From the NCBI RefSeq assembly GCF_900476375.1, contig NZ_UPPP01000066.1, forward strand, positions 1 through 64,000: DNA of 64,000 nt. The letters run 5' to 3'. Under the pieces are notes generated by a model. That model had not been told where the DNA came from and searched no databases. It saw only the letters and a list, made by a program, of their open reading frames with translations. The position numbers were made by a program, and so were the translations under genes. The DNA is from Allolucifera butyrica (lineage in GTDB: Bacteria; Bacillota; Negativicutes; Sporomusales; UPPP01). Positions 63,168-64,000 of the stretch are shown here, in pieces (the first letter of the stretch is position 1; each line of letters starts with the position of its first letter).

Positions 63168-64000
63168 ACTCCCCCACCTTTCCCGGTAAAAGATCTGCGG
63201 CTCAAATACTTTCCACAGGGGCTCTCCTTCAGCCTGCCCCCTTCCACAACCTGGCGGCCGCGTAAAAATACATGCCGAACCCTGCCTGCCAATTCAAAAC
63301 CTTCATAAGGCGTATAATCAACCCGCTGCCGCTGCCCGGCTGCAGTGATCGTTGTTCTCGGCGCGGGATCCCAGACTATAATGTCGGCGTCACTGCCGGC
63401 GGCAATGGTTCCTTTGCGCGGGAACAGGCCAAACAGTTTGGCGGCGTTGGTCGACGTTAACGCCACGAACTGATTCAGGCCGATCCGGCCCGTACACACA
63501 CCGTAGGTATATAACAGCCCCAACCGGTGTTCTATACCGGGAGCCCCATTGGGTATTTTGCTAAAATCGTGCCGGCCGCGGTCCTTCTGGCCGGCGTAAT
63601 TAAACGAACAATGATCCGTGGCCACCGTATCCAGCATGCCTGTTTTCAGCCCGCGCCACAACATGGCTGCATCCTCCGGCCGGCGTAAAGGCGGCGACAT
63701 GACATATTTGGCGCCGCTGAAATCTTCCGTTTCATAACGGCTTTCATCCAGCAGCAGGTATTGCGGACAGGTTTCCGCATACACCGGAATACCGCGGGTT
63801 CTGGCTTCCGTAATCAGCCGGAAACCGGCTGCCGTGCTTAAATGAACGATATAAACAGGCGCCGCCGCCATTTCCGCCAGCGCGATTGCCCGGGACACGG
63901 CTTCCCGTTCCGCCGCCGCCGGTCTGGTCAGGGGATGAAACTTCGGCGCCGTATTTCCCGCTTGCAAAGCCTGCCGGACCAAAGCCGCCACAACATCACC
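63149..64000 (-). CDS. Hydantoinase/dihydropyrimidinase, 5' part beyond the window
   Basis: C-terminal about 284 residues; the frame is open to the right edge, so it is truncated by the window only. Amidohydrolase motifs IVHLSTAAGF (metal His), AETCPQYLLLDES and TVATDHCSFN (metal Asp/His), then DADIIVWDP, place it in the D-hydantoinase/dihydropyrimidinase group. First visible gene of the purine operon; probably opens a hydantoin- or pyrimidine-like ring made during purine breakdown. Confidence 0.9.
   Translation of the reverse strand, partial: GDVVAALVRQALQAGNTAPKFHPLTRPAAAEREAVSRAIALAEMAAAPVYIVHLSTAAGFRLITEARTRGIPVYAETCPQYLLLDESRYETEDFSGAKYVMSPPLRRPEDAAMLWRGLKTGMLDTVATDHCSFNYAGQKDRGRHDFSKIPNGAPGIEHRLGLLYTYGVCTGRIGLNQFVALTSTNAAKLFGLFPRKGTIAAGSDADIIVWDPAPRTTITAAGQRQRVDYTPYEGFELAGRVRHVFLRGRQVVEGGRLKESPCGKYLSRRSFTGKGGGVCLPSF

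Noticed and set aside
1-64000. CRISPR arrays, tRNA, rRNA, prophage
   Set aside because: No regularly spaced direct repeats, no cloverleaf-type or rRNA sequence, and no phage structural genes were seen.

Overview
The window reads as a chromosomal segment of a low-to-mid GC Bacillota, most likely a Negativicutes/Sporomusaceae-type anaerobe. This is an inference from gene content; no 16S or marker search could be run. Supporting features are a T-box-controlled trp operon, a lysine riboswitch on lysA, PRD/EII-type sugar regulators, a membrane pyrophosphatase, single-chain pyruvate:ferredoxin oxidoreductase, a Dha phosphotransferase, and a selenium-type molybdenum hydroxylase cluster. There is no rRNA, tRNA, CRISPR array or prophage.

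Layout. 1-340: 3' end of an IS1182-type transposase and a terminator. 438-6673: cyclophilin lipoprotein, Na+-coupled SNF-type transporter, K+-independent H+-pyrophosphatase, and a C26 amidotransferase/M19 dipeptidase pair. 6776-16435: a sugar-PTS block on the minus strand (ptsH, ptsI, pfkA, a LevR-like sigma-54 activator, a BglG-type regulator, fructose-family IIA, IIC, IIB). It carries a sigma-54 promoter candidate in front of ptsH and two MtlR-like operator candidates in front of the BglG-type gene. 16689-28300: a DUF815 ATPase, HD-GYP protein, MutY, a DnaQ-like exonuclease, an FAD enzyme, riboswitch-controlled lysA, PhzF, an L,D-transpeptidase, a GGDEF protein with a degenerate receiver domain, and a repeat-rich 785-bp spacer. 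28245-35224: the full trpEGDCFBA operon behind a T-box followed by a second, apparently Stem-I-less T-box module. 35394-39713: two unknown proteins and dhaKLM. 39975-42085: amt-glnK with a leader terminator that resembles an ANTAR antitermination target. 42098-49170: bacteriohemerythrin, RNA 2',3'-cyclic phosphodiesterase, pyruvate:ferredoxin oxidoreductase, a VOC protein and a MATE exporter. 49275-64000: a purine-salvage/degradation region.

The purine region is the most system-like part. A xanthine-family permease and a three-subunit xanthine dehydrogenase are divergently transcribed, each with a good -24/-12 sigma-54 promoter candidate. Convergent with the latter lies a minus-strand operon of a hydantoinase (cut by the window edge), a fused 2Fe-2S/Mo selenium-dependent-type xanthine dehydrogenase, YgfK, SsnA and YqeB. 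Together they could import purines, hydroxylate them with two different molybdenum enzymes, open rings, and pass electrons through a YgfK flavo-iron-sulfur protein.

The least explained structures are non-coding. There is a nested palindromic element at 27882-28112 with shorter relatives at 24290-24352 and 39789-39819. A MITE-like element with 13-bp terminal inverted repeats sits at 20047-20215. A recurring GACCGC/GCGGTC hairpin, often next to GC-rich GGCTCAGGGCGCAG-like sequence, is scattered through the spacers. I found no clear evidence for a wholly new protein system.
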